A stretch of DNA of 64,000 nucleotides from Gammaproteobacteria bacterium (GTDB lineage: Bacteria > Pseudomonadota > Gammaproteobacteria > Pseudomonadales > Porticoccaceae): positions 62,001 through 126,000 of the forward strand of contig JADJET010000008.1 in assembly GCA_016708925.1 (NCBI GenBank), read 5' to 3'. A program made the translations under genes and the position numbers. Below, one piece after another: positions 48,325 through 58,319 of this stretch (positions within the stretch are counted from its first letter, which is position 1; every line of letters begins with the position of its first letter). Below the pieces are notes generated by a model that ran no database searches, had not been told where the DNA came from, and saw nothing but the letters and a program-made list of their open reading frames with translations.

Positions 48325-49116
48325 TTGGCAAAAGTTGATTGGCAACAGAAGACCATTACCGCTGCGGGCGCCGAATTGAGCTACCTCAAAGGCGGCAAAG
48401 GCAAACCCTTGCTGGTGCTGCACGAAGAGCTGGGCAATCCCGGCTGGCTCGCATGGCAACGGAAGCTGGCCGAGGACCGCAAGCTCATCGTGCCGCTGCA
48501 TCCCGGGTTCGGGGTGTCGCCGCGCCTCGACTGGATACGCACCATTGGCGATCTGGCCAACTACTACGCCCAGGTCATGGTCGAGCAGGACTGGGTCGGC
48601 GCTGATGTGATCGGCTTTTCCCTGGGCGGCTGGATCGCGGCGGAAATGGCGGCGCAGAATCCCGGGCAGTTTGCGAGTCTGACGCTGGTGGCGCCGTTTG
48701 GCATCAAGCCGCCGCGCGGCATGATTCGCGACATCTACGAAGCGCCCACCGAAGACTATGTCGCGGCCAGCGTGAAGGACAGTGCGGCCACGCCGGAATT
48801 CGCCGGCCTGTTCGGCGGCGCCATGACGCCGGAACAGTTCGAACGCTTTCAGGATGCCACCGCCGAGTCGGCGCGTCTTGCCTGGCAACCCTACATGAGC
48901 AATCCCGCGCTCGGTAACCGGCTGGGGCTGGTGCGGAAGCTCCCGACCCTCATCGTCTGGGGCGAAGATGACGCCATCGCACCGGTCAGCGCGGCAGCAC
49001 TGTTCCACGCCGCCATTCGGGGCTCGAAGCTGGCCTTGTTCAAGGATTGCGGCCACCGTCCCGAGATCGAGCAGACCGGAAAATTTCTGAAAAAACTCAA
49101 GGCCCATTTGTCCTGA
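48325..49116 (+). CDS. Alpha/beta hydrolase
   Basis: 263-residue hydrolase from TTG 48325, chosen because GAGGAG sits 8 bases upstream and no ATG is available. Nucleophile elbow GFSLGG, acid in WGEDDAIAP and His in DCGHRPEIEQT form a full triad. The region LHEELGNPGWLAWQ suggests the oxyanion position. Followed after 47 bases by an LLM oxidoreductase, so probably an operon. It resembles hydrolases paired with LLM monooxygenases in degradation clusters, but the ester or C-C bond it cleaves is unknown. Confidence 0.85.
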   Translation: MAKVDWQQKTITAAGAELSYLKGGKGKPLLVLHEELGNPGWLAWQRKLAEDRKLIVPLHPGFGVSPRLDWIRTIGDLANYYAQVMVEQDWVGADVIGFSLGGWIAAEMAAQNPGQFASLTLVAPFGIKPPRGMIRDIYEAPTEDYVAASVKDSAATPEFAGLFGGAMTPEQFERFQDATAESARLAWQPYMSNPALGNRLGLVRKLPTLIVWGEDDAIAPVSAAALFHAAIRGSKLALFKDCGHRPEIEQTGKFLKKLKAHLS

Positions 49117-49163
49117 AGTGCGCCCGCGGCAGCCCGCCGCGCCCAGATACCGGAGGATTCAAC

Positions 49164-50471
49164 ATGCACATTGCGACTTTTACCGAACGCCCCTACGCCG
49201 ATGTTCCGGAAGACGAGGTGATCAAGAACGCGAGCTTTTTCGGGGTTTCCAACAAGTTTCTCGACCCGGTCAAGGGCGGCGCCCTGTTCAACCGCTACCT
49301 GGATGAAAAACTTTACGCCGAGGAACTCGGTTTCGACGGCGTCATGCTGAACGAACACCACGCCAACCCCTTTACCATGGGCGCGGTGATGGATGTCGAG
49401 GCGGCCATTCTGGCGCGCATCACCAAGCGCGTGAAAATCGCGCTGATGGGCAATCCGCTGCCGGTGGCTGATCCGCTGCGGTTGGCCGAGGAACTCGCCA
49501 CCATCGACATGATCTCGGGCGGCCGCCTCATCACCGGCTGGGTGCGCGGCGCGGGTTGCGAGCAGATTGCCAACAACATCAATCCGACCTACAACCGCGA
49601 GCGTTTCGACGAGGCGCACGATTTCATCATCAAGGCCTGGACCCAGGACGGCCCCTGGCGCTACGAGGGCAAGCACTACGAATACCGTCATGTGAATCCC
49701 TGGCTGAAGCCGATCCAGAAACCCTTTCCCCAGACCTGGATTCCGAGTCTGGTGAGTCCCGAGACCGCGGTGTTCGCGGCCAAAAACCGCTACACCTACA
49801 TCGCGCTCGCAACTTTTTTGCCGCCGACCATGGAGATGTGGAATCTCTACGCCGATACCGCCGCCGCGGAAGGCTACCAGGCCGGTCCCGAGTGTTTCGG
49901 TTATCTGCAGAAGATCGTCTGTGCCGACACCGACGCGGAGGCCTACGAGCTGGGCAAGAACTACGTTTTCGGTGGCGGTCAGCCCGCCTTTGCGCGTCCG
50001 GAGTGGATGTTCCCCGCCGGCTACAACTCCAAGGCTGCGACCAAGCGTCTGGCCTATGCGTTGTCGGACCCCGAGACCAACGAGGCGGTGGTGTCCGGCA
50101 AACATGCGGGGAGCGGCGTCGATATTGCGGCGACCCGCAAATACAACAACGAAGTGCTTTACGAAAATCTGCTCCGCAACCGCCAGATCATTGTCGGTAC
50201 CCCGGAATCGGTGTTGCCCAAGATTCGGCACATCCTTGAAACATTGCGTCCCGGGGTGTTCTCGATCTGGCACATCGAGGGCGGTTCCACCACCCATCAA
50301 CAGTCCATGCACAGCATGAAGCTGCTCGCCGAAAACGTGTTGCCAAGGATGCGCGAGTGGGCCCGGGAGCTGGATTTGCCGGGGCCGGACGAAGTCCAGC
50401 CGGGTTCGCGCAAGCTGCCGCCCAGTGGCCAGCGCGATCCCGTATGCGACGCGGGCGTTAAGGCGGCCTGA
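49164..50471 (+). CDS. LLM-class flavin-dependent oxidoreductase
   Basis: 435-residue luciferase-like monooxygenase (TIM barrel using FMNH2 or F420) from ATG 49164 with GGAGGA upstream. Characteristic segments: ELGFDGVMLNEHHANPFTMGAVMDVEAA, then KIALMGNPLPVADPLRLAEELATIDMISGGRLITGWVRG. The last 40 residues extend past the usual barrel. The N-terminal RPYADVPEDEVIKN is typical of a subgroup found with alpha/beta hydrolases and Rieske enzymes. Likely oxidises or oxygenates a hydrophobic substrate (inference). Confidence 0.9.
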   Translation: MHIATFTERPYADVPEDEVIKNASFFGVSNKFLDPVKGGALFNRYLDEKLYAEELGFDGVMLNEHHANPFTMGAVMDVEAAILARITKRVKIALMGNPLPVADPLRLAEELATIDMISGGRLITGWVRGAGCEQIANNINPTYNRERFDEAHDFIIKAWTQDGPWRYEGKHYEYRHVNPWLKPIQKPFPQTWIPSLVSPETAVFAAKNRYTYIALATFLPPTMEMWNLYADTAAAEGYQAGPECFGYLQKIVCADTDAEAYELGKNYVFGGGQPAFARPEWMFPAGYNSKAATKRLAYALSDPETNEAVVSGKHAGSGVDIAATRKYNNEVLYENLLRNRQIIVGTPESVLPKIRHILETLRPGVFSIWHIEGGSTTHQQSMHSMKLLAENVLPRMREWARELDLPGPDEVQPGSRKLPPSGQRDPVCDAGVKAA

Positions 50472-50871
50472 CACCACGCCCGGGCGCTGCCACCACCCCG
50501 GGCCAAGACGCCAAACTGATTGGGCCCCGCTTCCGGGCGCGGGCCCTGCGACTGCGGGTGCGGGGTCAGCCCCTGCAACTGGCTGATGACAAAATAACCT
50601 GTATCCATGCCAGCCATTGACATGGGGAATTGGTTGGCGATAGTCTGAGCTCGAATACGGCGGGCGCCTTCCGACAACAATCACCGCGCGCCATGATCGA
50701 ATAACGAATAACGAATAACGAATAACGAATAACGAATAACGAATAACGAATAACGAATAACAGGTTCGCGTGGACGTCCTTGCAGGCCTTGTGCGGCCCG
50801 GGGCGCCGAGCGGCAGGGGATTGCGCCTATCCTGCGGACCGACGATAACAATAGCGTGTTGGGGGTGTGCC
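50472..50871. other. 400-base region upstream of the DUF1302 gene
   Basis: No supported gene. It contains the nine-copy heptamer array at 50698-50760 and then 110 GC-rich bases up to the DUF1302 start. A promoter for the DUF1302-DUF1329 genes should lie here. Confidence 0.6.
50698..50760. repeat. heptanucleotide tandem array (CGAATAA)x9
   Basis: Nine exact copies of a 7-base AT-rich unit, with no interruption, in GC-rich surroundings. It lies 112 bases before the DUF1302 start and carries stop codons on the plus strand, so it is not translated. Perfect arrays of this size gain and lose copies by slippage and could change promoter spacing. Confidence 0.95.
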
Positions 50872-52671
50872 GTGTATCCATCGATCTGTTTGTCCACCGC
50901 GTCCGATCGCCGATCTGCTCTCGCCCGGTATCGCCGGGTTCCGGGTCGGGCGAGAACAAGAACCCACCTTTTGGCCCCGGTGGTGGCCTGCGTGGCGAGT
51001 CTGGCCGCGGTCCAGGCTGCGGCCCTTGAATTCAAGCTCGGCAGCGTCAAGGGCCAGATCGATACCACCTTCACCGCCAGCGCCGCGATGCGAACCGAGA
51101 GCGCGGACACGCGTTCGTTCATCCCGGGGGCGCAGGCGCCCTATTCAGGTAATACCCAGGTGTTCCCGGACGGCGGCGACATCTACAGTTCGCCGCTGTC
51201 GCTGTTGACTGACATCGGGCTGCAAAAGGACAACTACGGGATTTTTACCCGCATGTCCTACACCTACGATTACACCATCATGAATCAGGATTGCGACAAC
51301 TGCTTCCGTCCCACCCCGGTAGGCCAGCTCGACGGCATTTCCGGTGCCGGACAGAACCTGACTGGCAACAAGTTCCGGCTGCTCGATGCGTTCGCCCACG
51401 GCACCTGGAATCCCGGCGGCCACCGGTTGAATGTCCGGGTCGGCAAGCAGGTGGTGAACTGGGGCGAAAGCGACATCCTCGGCGGCGGCATCAGCCAGAT
51501 GCAAAACCCCGTGGATTTCGGCAAGACCACCACGCCGGGCACCGAGATCAAGGAAACCTTCCTGCCCCAGGAAATGATCTACGGGCAATTCGGGTTTACT
51601 GAAAACTTCAGCCTGGAAGCCTATTACGTCTGGAACTGGCGCCGATCGGAATTTTTCAGCACCGGGACCTTCTTCAGCCCCCTGGATTTGTACGGCAAGG
51701 GCTACAAACCCGATCTCCTGATCCCGGGCGTCCCCTATATCGACACCCAGCGGCCCAAGGACAGCGGCCAGTGGGGCGTTGCGCTGCACACCATCATTGA
51801 AGCGCTGGACAATGCCGACCTGGGCCTCTACTGGGTGCGCTCCCACGCCTTCATGTCGGCGCCGACGGTGGACGAGAGTCATCATGTACCGGACCCGTTC
51901 TCGCTGGGGCCCGGCGTGACCCTCGGCGGCTATCTCTGGAAGTTCGCCCAGGATCTGGACACCTATGCAATCTCCCTGAACGGCGTGGTGCCGGGCAGCC
52001 TGGGCCTATCGTTCCAGACCGAGTTCAACTATCGCCCGGATTTTCACGACGTCCGGCAGTGCGGCAACCTGTTCGGCCTGGGCGGCATCCAGACCGCGTT
52101 CGGCATGCTCCCGCCGGGGCTGGCCGGCCCCGACGGCAACATCACCGGGTGCGGGACGGAAACCAACGACCTATACACCTACCTCGGCGCCCTGACCTAC
52201 TCCGACGCCACCACGCTGCTGGGCGCCGACACGCTCAGCCTGGTGCTGAATGTCAACGCCCAATGGATCGAAGGGCTGAAGGGCGGCGATCCCACGGATT
52301 TCGTCCATCACGGTTCCGGCCCGGCGTTCTCGGGGCATTTCAAGGGCACGGACGGCCTCGATCAGCCCGTCACGCCATTTTCCTGGGGCTATGCGCTGGT
52401 CGCGCAACTGGAATACCTGGACATTTTCGCCAACCTCGACATGAAACCCACGCTGGTCTGGATCCACGGCGTGGACGGCTACCAACCCCAAGCCGCAGGC
52501 ATCGGTGGCTCCCTCCAGAAAGGGCAGCAGACCATAAGGTCCAGCGTCGAGTTCAGCTATCTGTCCAGCACTTCCATGGAACTGGCCTACACGACCTTTC
52601 TGGGCGACAACGCACCCGGCGCCTATTTTGACCGGGACAACATCGCGCTCGCATTCAAGTATCGCTTCTGA
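50872..52671 (+). CDS. DUF1302 outer-membrane-like protein
   Basis: About 599 residues from GTG 50872; the exact start is uncertain, since the signal peptide (HLLAPVVACVASLAAVQAAA) begins about 30 codons later without an ATG. The mature part opens LEFKLGSVKGQIDTTFTASAAMRTES and has the family's glycine-aromatic strands (YDYTIMNQDCDNC, RVGKQVVNWGESDILGGGISQMQNPVDFGK) and a beta-barrel ending AFKYRF with terminal Phe. DUF1302 proteins are predicted outer-membrane channels or substrate-binding proteins always found with DUF1329. The DUF1329 gene starts 11 bases downstream. Confidence 0.85.
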   Translation: MYPSICLSTASDRRSALARYRRVPGRARTRTHLLAPVVACVASLAAVQAAALEFKLGSVKGQIDTTFTASAAMRTESADTRSFIPGAQAPYSGNTQVFPDGGDIYSSPLSLLTDIGLQKDNYGIFTRMSYTYDYTIMNQDCDNCFRPTPVGQLDGISGAGQNLTGNKFRLLDAFAHGTWNPGGHRLNVRVGKQVVNWGESDILGGGISQMQNPVDFGKTTTPGTEIKETFLPQEMIYGQFGFTENFSLEAYYVWNWRRSEFFSTGTFFSPLDLYGKGYKPDLLIPGVPYIDTQRPKDSGQWGVALHTIIEALDNADLGLYWVRSHAFMSAPTVDESHHVPDPFSLGPGVTLGGYLWKFAQDLDTYAISLNGVVPGSLGLSFQTEFNYRPDFHDVRQCGNLFGLGGIQTAFGMLPPGLAGPDGNITGCGTETNDLYTYLGALTYSDATTLLGADTLSLVLNVNAQWIEGLKGGDPTDFVHHGSGPAFSGHFKGTDGLDQPVTPFSWGYALVAQLEYLDIFANLDMKPTLVWIHGVDGYQPQAAGIGGSLQKGQQTIRSSVEFSYLSSTSMELAYTTFLGDNAPGAYFDRDNIALAFKYRF

Positions 52672-52682
52672 GGAGCTTCTGC

Positions 52683-54107
52683 ATGTTCGACAGCCATCAT
52701 CAAGGCGGCAAATCCGCACGCCATCGCACTGCCACGCCGATGCTCCGGGGCCTCGCGCTTCTGTTCGCCGCTGCCGGAGCCGGGGCGGCGCCGCTGTCGA
52801 GCGAGGAAATCGCCAAGCTCGGCTATTCGGGTACCGAGCTGACCCCCTTGGGCGCGATCCGTGCCGGCAACGCCGAAGGCACGATTCCCGAATGGAAGTA
52901 CCAGCCGATCCCGGTGCCTGCCGGATTCAAGCCTGGCGACCATCATCCGGATCCCTTCGCCGACGACCAGATCCTGTTCACCATCACGGCGGACAATTAC
53001 CAGCAGCATGCCGACAAGCTGACCCCGGGACAGATCAAACTGTTCGAGAAAATTCCCGGATACAAGATGAACATCTATCCGAGCCGTCGCAGCGCGGTCT
53101 ATGAAAAGCGCTTCTACGACGCGGCGATGGCGAACGCCAAGACCGCCGAGATCGTGGTCTCCGGCAGTCAGATCGGCTTCAAGAACGCGGTCATCGCCTG
53201 GCCCTTCCCGATCGCCAAGAACGGTGACGAGGCGATCGCCAATGCCCTTACCCGGCCGCTGCCCACCTGGATCAATTTCTGGGACAACACGGCGGCGACC
53301 ACCAGCGGCGGCAGTTACGAGGTCAACAAGCTGTCGGTACAGATCCATTGGATCTACGGCGACGCCAAGAACACCGTCGAGAACTTCGACCCCAGCGCGC
53401 CGGGAACCGGCTATGGCTACTTCCAGACCATCACCGCTCCCGTCAAGCAGGCGGGGCAGGTGCTGCTCGCGTTCGACCCGATTACCTATACCAGTAATCT
53501 CCGCCAGGCCTGGCAATACAATCCGGGGCAACGGCGCGTCAAGCGGGCACCGCAGATCAACTACGCCTACCCCTTCCCGGGAAGCAGCGGACTGATGACG
53601 GTCGATTCCGGGTACGGCTACAACGGGCCCAACGACCGCTTCGAATGGACGCTCGAAGGCCTCCACGAAAAATATGTCCCCTACAACTCCTACAAGCTGC
53701 ACAGCGGGGACATCAAGGTGTCGGACATCGTCAAGGACGGCCATCTCAACCAGGACCTGGCGCGGTATGAACTACATCGGGTCTGGAAGCTGACCGGCAA
53801 GCTGCGGGAGGGTACCAGCCATATCTACGGCTACCGGGAGCTGTTCCTCGACGAGGACAGCTGGTGGGTATCGCTCGCCGACAACTATGACATGCGGGGC
53901 GAGCTGTGGCGTCCCATCGAACTGCATCTGGTCAACCTCTACGATGCGCAAACCATGTTCTACACATTGTTGGACTCCTACGATCTGCAATCCGGCCGGA
54001 TGATGTTCATGGGTCTCGACAATGAAGATCCGGGGCCGGACCTGAGCTGGCGAGCCGATGATTCGTATTTTTCACCCGGCAACATGAGAGCCCAGGGGAC
54101 CCGCTGA
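52683..54107 (+). CDS. DUF1329 periplasmic protein
   Basis: 474 residues with a signal peptide (about 1-35, ...AAAGAGAAP). Hallmarks of the family are the early segment LGYSGTELTPLGAIRAGNAEGTIPEW, the central RVKRAPQINYAYPFPGSSGLMTVDSGYGYNGPNDRFEWTLEGLHEKYVPYNSYK, and late YDMRGELWRPIELH. The fold may resemble LolB-type lipid-binding barrels. Paired with DUF1302 in putative lipid or hydrophobic-compound handling systems. ATG 52683. Confidence 0.9.
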   Translation: MFDSHHQGGKSARHRTATPMLRGLALLFAAAGAGAAPLSSEEIAKLGYSGTELTPLGAIRAGNAEGTIPEWKYQPIPVPAGFKPGDHHPDPFADDQILFTITADNYQQHADKLTPGQIKLFEKIPGYKMNIYPSRRSAVYEKRFYDAAMANAKTAEIVVSGSQIGFKNAVIAWPFPIAKNGDEAIANALTRPLPTWINFWDNTAATTSGGSYEVNKLSVQIHWIYGDAKNTVENFDPSAPGTGYGYFQTITAPVKQAGQVLLAFDPITYTSNLRQAWQYNPGQRRVKRAPQINYAYPFPGSSGLMTVDSGYGYNGPNDRFEWTLEGLHEKYVPYNSYKLHSGDIKVSDIVKDGHLNQDLARYELHRVWKLTGKLREGTSHIYGYRELFLDEDSWWVSLADNYDMRGELWRPIELHLVNLYDAQTMFYTLLDSYDLQSGRMMFMGLDNEDPGPDLSWRADDSYFSPGNMRAQGTR

Positions 54108-54362
54108 TACCGGAACCCGTCGCGCGGATCGCATGGGATGTCCCGGGCGGTTGGCCGGCGCGAGCCGCCAGCCTCACCCGCTCGACGGGGTCGATCGTGG
54201 CGCCGGAACGCCAGATCGGCCCGGCAGTGGGACCGGCTGCCACCCGGACATCGCTCGCAGACATCGAACCAGTTGGCCGGGCCGACCGCCCGGCAGGCTT
54301 TGCCCACCACCGCGGCGCATCCGCCGCGAGCCACCCGGAGCCGTACGCGGGAGTAGTAACAG

Positions 54363-55454
54363 ATGATGGGATCGCCGCCACGCCGGTTCGATCTGGATCG
54401 AACCGCACTCACGCTTTCGCGCGCCCGCCAGGCAGCGATGCTCTGGCTGGTACTGTGCGCGGGACTGGCCGCAGCAGGCCAAGGCCACGCCACGGCGGAT
54501 CTGCCCCAATTGCCGGCAGTGAAGTCGCCCCTGGCGAGCAGGGCGTTGTTGACCGACTCGGCGCGGGCCGGAGAGCGTATCGTCGCGGTTGGCGCGCACG
54601 GCAACATCGTCTATAGCGACGACGGGGGCAGCCACTGGCAGCAGGCCGATCGGGTGCCCACCCAGGTGCTGCTGACCTCGGTGTACTTTGTCGACGACCG
54701 CCGGGGCTGGGCGGCGGGGCACGACAGCCTGATCCTGCGCACTACCGACGGTGGCCTGACCTGGGAAACCGTCTATGAAAACCGCATTCCCGACGGCGAT
54801 GTTCCCAAGCCGATCCTGGGTCTGTATTTTTCAGACCCCCTGCACGGCATCGCAGTGGGCGCCTTTTCCTTGCTGCTGATCACCGCGGATGGCGGCACGC
54901 ACTGGCAGGAAATCGACGTCGGTCCCCTCCGCGCCCTGCTCAGCGCCGCCGGCCAGGAGCCGGAGCCCAACCTGAACGCGATTGCGCCATTGGCCGACGG
55001 CTTCCTGATCGTCGGCGAGTTGGGCACGCTGCTTCACTACCGCCCCTATACCGATTCCGAGCCCGATCCGGAACCGGCCACCCGCTGGCGCATCCTCGAC
55101 TCTCCCTACGGCGGATCTTATTTCGGCATCGAGAGTTCTGCTCCCGACGACCTGTTGATTTACGGTCTGCGGGGCCACTGCTACCGGTCGCGCGACTCCG
55201 GGCAGACCTGGTTCGAGGTGACCACCGACACCACCGCCAATCTTTACGACCTGCTGCGGCTGGACAATGGTGACCTGATCGCGGTGGGCGCCGGTGGCTT
55301 CATTGCGCGACTGCCCCATGACGGCACCGCGGCCGAACGACTGCCCTATGCGGGGTTCGATGGCTTGGTGTCCATGCAGCGCGCCGCCACGGATCGCCTG
55401 CTGTTGTTCGGGGAAGCCGGGGTGCGGGATTTTTCGCTGCCGGAAACTCCGTGA
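54363..55454 (+). CDS. YCF48-like beta-propeller protein with Asp-box repeats
   Basis: 363 residues; signal peptide about 26-44 after a basic N-terminus (LWLVLCAGLAAAGQGHATA). At least four Asp-box repeats S/T-x-D-x-G-x-x-W are visible: YSDDGGSHW, RTTDGGLTW, ITADGGTHW and RSRDSGQTW, consistent with a six- or seven-bladed propeller. These proteins accompany DUF1302/DUF1329 and MMPL exporters. ATG 54363. The MMPL gene starts 59 bases after its stop. Confidence 0.88.
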   Translation: MMGSPPRRFDLDRTALTLSRARQAAMLWLVLCAGLAAAGQGHATADLPQLPAVKSPLASRALLTDSARAGERIVAVGAHGNIVYSDDGGSHWQQADRVPTQVLLTSVYFVDDRRGWAAGHDSLILRTTDGGLTWETVYENRIPDGDVPKPILGLYFSDPLHGIAVGAFSLLLITADGGTHWQEIDVGPLRALLSAAGQEPEPNLNAIAPLADGFLIVGELGTLLHYRPYTDSEPDPEPATRWRILDSPYGGSYFGIESSAPDDLLIYGLRGHCYRSRDSGQTWFEVTTDTTANLYDLLRLDNGDLIAVGAGGFIARLPHDGTAAERLPYAGFDGLVSMQRAATDRLLLFGEAGVRDFSLPETP

Positions 55455-55513
55455 ACGACGGGGCGTACTACACCTGCATCCTTTGCATCATTGAGTGACT
55501 GGCGTACTGGAAT

Positions 55514-57936
55514 ATGGCGATTAGCAGAGAATCCCTCTTGGACCGCGTTGTGGCCCTCATTTTTTCCCATCGGCCAGCCATTCTGGTCGGCTTTCTGGTC
55601 CTGACGCTGGTAATGGGAATCAATGCCCTGAACCTGCGCGTGGATGCGGGCTTCGAAAAACTCGTGCCGATCAGGCACGACTACATTCGGACCCTGACGC
55701 AATATCAGGACGATTTTGGCTCCGGCAATCAGATCATCGTCGCGCTGACGCAAACCGACGGCGATATTTTCAATCCGGAATTTTTCGAGACTCTGAAATC
55801 AGCGACCGACGAAGTATTTTTCATTCCCGGCGTGGCGCGATCGACGGCGACCTCCCTGTTTACACCCAACGTGGTTTACATCGAGGTTGTCGAGGACGGA
55901 TTCGCCGGCGATTTCGTCATTCCCGCCGAATTTCAGCCTACCCAGGAATGGATGCCGATCGTCAGAAGCAACATCATCAAGTCCGGCCGGATCGGCGACC
56001 TGGTGGCCAATGATTTCTCCGGCGCCCTGATCAGGGCGGACTTGATCGAGCGCGATCCCACCACCGGCAAATCCATAGACTATCAACGCATTGCGGCGGA
56101 TCTGGAGGAAAAGATTCGCCAGCGCTTCGAAAACGACCGCATCAAGGTCCACATCATCGGGTTCGCCAAATCGACCGGTGACATCGCGGACGGTGCTCGC
56201 GGCGTGATCAAGTTTTTTGGCATCACACTGGCCGTCACCGGCATCCTGCTGTGGCTGTATACCGGCTCCGTCACCCTCTCACTGCTGCCGCCGATGGTCT
56301 CCCTGGTGTCGGTGATCGGACTGCTCGGGTCGCTCGACTTGCTGGGCTATGGCCTCGATCCCATGTCCATCCTGATTCCCTTCCTGGTGTTTGCCATCGG
56401 CGTCAGCCACGGCGTGCAGATGGTGAGTGGCTGGATGGGCGAAGTGATGTATGGCGGCGACACCGACGCCAAGGGCCGGCCCGTGGTGCCCGCTCCGGCC
56501 ATACCCCATGGCGTCGACAGCTTCGAGGCCGCCGAGCGCACCTTCCGCCGCTTGCTGGTTCCGGGAGCGCTCGCGGTCATCACCACTTCGGTCAGCTTTG
56601 CCACCATTCTGCTGATCGACATTCAGATCGTTCGCGAGACCGCGATCATCGCCAGTGTCGGCATGGCGATCATGCTGTTTACCAAGATGATCCTGCTGCC
56701 GGTGCTGCTTTCCTATGTGAAGATCCGCAATCTGGAAGGTTACCGCGAGCGGCATCGAGCTGCCGAAACCCGACGCGATTCACTGTGGCGGTTCCTGGCC
56801 CGGGTAACCAGGACCGGACCATCCCTGGCAATACTGGCGGTGGTCATCGGCCTCGCGTTGTGGGGCATCGACAAACAAAAAGAAATGCAGATCGGCGATC
56901 TGCATGCCGGGATTCCCGAGTTGCGCGAAGATGCCCGCTACAATGTGGACAGCCAGACCATCGCCGACAAATTTTCCATCGGTGTCGACAAACTGACGGT
57001 GATGGTCGAAGCCCAGGAAAATGCCTGCGTCAACTACGCGGTGATGAAGGAAATGGACCGGTTCGCGTGGCATGTGCAAAACCTGCCCGGCGTCCACTCG
57101 GTCGATTCACTCGCCCGGGCGATGAAATTGATCATCGCCGCCAACAACGAGGCCAGTCCGCGCTGGTTCGAGGTGTCCCGCGAACCGCTCAACATGGCCT
57201 CGGCGCTGCACGACCTGGAACGCGGTGGCGGCGACGACTACATGAATGCGCCTTGCAGCGCCATGCCGGTCAACATTTTCACCACCGACCACAAGGCGGA
57301 GACCATTGCCGCCATCATCGAAGGCATCGAGCAGTTCAAATCGGAGTTGCCCGAGGATCAATTCAAGCTGCGGCTGGCGAGCGGCAACGTGGGCATCATC
57401 GCCGCCACCAATCAGACCGTGGCTGCGGCGGAGCGGCCGATGATGGTCTGGGTTTACGGGGTGACGATCGGCCTTGCGCTGCTCGCCTTCCGTTCGTTCG
57501 CCGGCACGCTCTGCATCGTCATCCCGCTGGCCGTGGTATCCGTGCTGGCCAATGCCATGATGGCAATCCTGGGCATCGGACTGAAAGTGAACACCCTGCC
57601 GATGATGGCGCTCGGCGTCGGTGTCGGCGTGGATTACGCCATCTACATCTACGCTGCCATGCGCGGCTTCATGGACACCGGAGATGCGTTGGAGGAAGCT
57701 TTCTACAAGGCCATGCGGCTCACCGGCAAGGCAGTGATCTTCATCGGCATCACCCTGGGCGTGGGGTCTTCACCTGGATCTTCGCGCCGCTGAAGTTTCA
57801 GGCCGACATGGGGATTTTGCTTACCTTTCTGTTCCTGACCAACATGCTGGGCGCGATCCTCATCCTGCCCGCACTGGCGCGCTGGCTGCTGCCGCGCAGG
57901 CCGGCCCAAGACCGGGAGGCTGCGCCCCTGGCCTGA
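55514..57936 (+). pseudogene. MMPL-family RND exporter, frameshift near the C-terminus
   Basis: RND-superfamily inner-membrane exporter of the MMPL/COG1033 group, moving lipids or hydrophobic compounds. Frame one runs to 57793 and contains two blocks of helices (LSLLPPMVSLVSVIGLLGSL, FVFAIGVSHGVQM; LGVGVGVDYAIYIYAAMRGF). It then breaks at the G4 run 57763-57766. Restoring one G gives ITLGVG-VFTWIFAPLKFQADMGILLTFLFLTNMLGAILILP and a protein of about 807 residues. All the evidence favours a base-calling error, but a true loss of the last two helices would inactivate the pump. Fourth gene of the DUF1302 module. Confidence 0.88.
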
Positions 57937-58319
57937 CCGACTTCAACGATATGGCTGTGGCTATCGGCAAGGACGCGTTGAAAACGCCATGCGATGCGCA
58001 GGTGCCTCATGTGCGGCAAACGTTCTCGTCGTGGATGACCGCCAGCCGATAGGCGAAAGTATCCTGCCGACGGCTGAGCTGCGCTTGCGGGAGGCATGGC
58101 GAGCGATGCCGGGAAAAGCCGCTTTGGGCAAGCACCCGGCGGGTAATGTGATCGGCTGCGGGCTGCGCCATGTCGAACACGGCATCGATGCAGAGGTGGA
58201 CCGGTTTGGGAAGGTGTGCGGCCCGGTCAGCGGGTGGGCCGGCGCTGTTCTCCGCACTTTTAGCGCACCTTCGCCGGTATCTGGCATCGGGTTGGTTTCG
58301 CTTAACTGCTTGATTTTTC
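57937..58319. other. 383-base stretch without a recognisable gene
   Basis: Between the MMPL gene and tRNA-Pro. A plus-strand open frame from 57989 has no family features and runs through the tRNA, and the minus-strand frame is arginine/serine-rich shadow. Nothing can be supported. Confidence 0.5.

Noticed and set aside
50698..50760. CRISPR array
   Set aside because: The unit is only 7 bases with no spacers; it is a simple tandem repeat.
48891..51122. A 743-codon minus-strand frame over the LLM gene and heptamer array
   Set aside because: Shadow frame. The repeated RYSLFVI segment is the translated heptamer array, not a protein repeat family.
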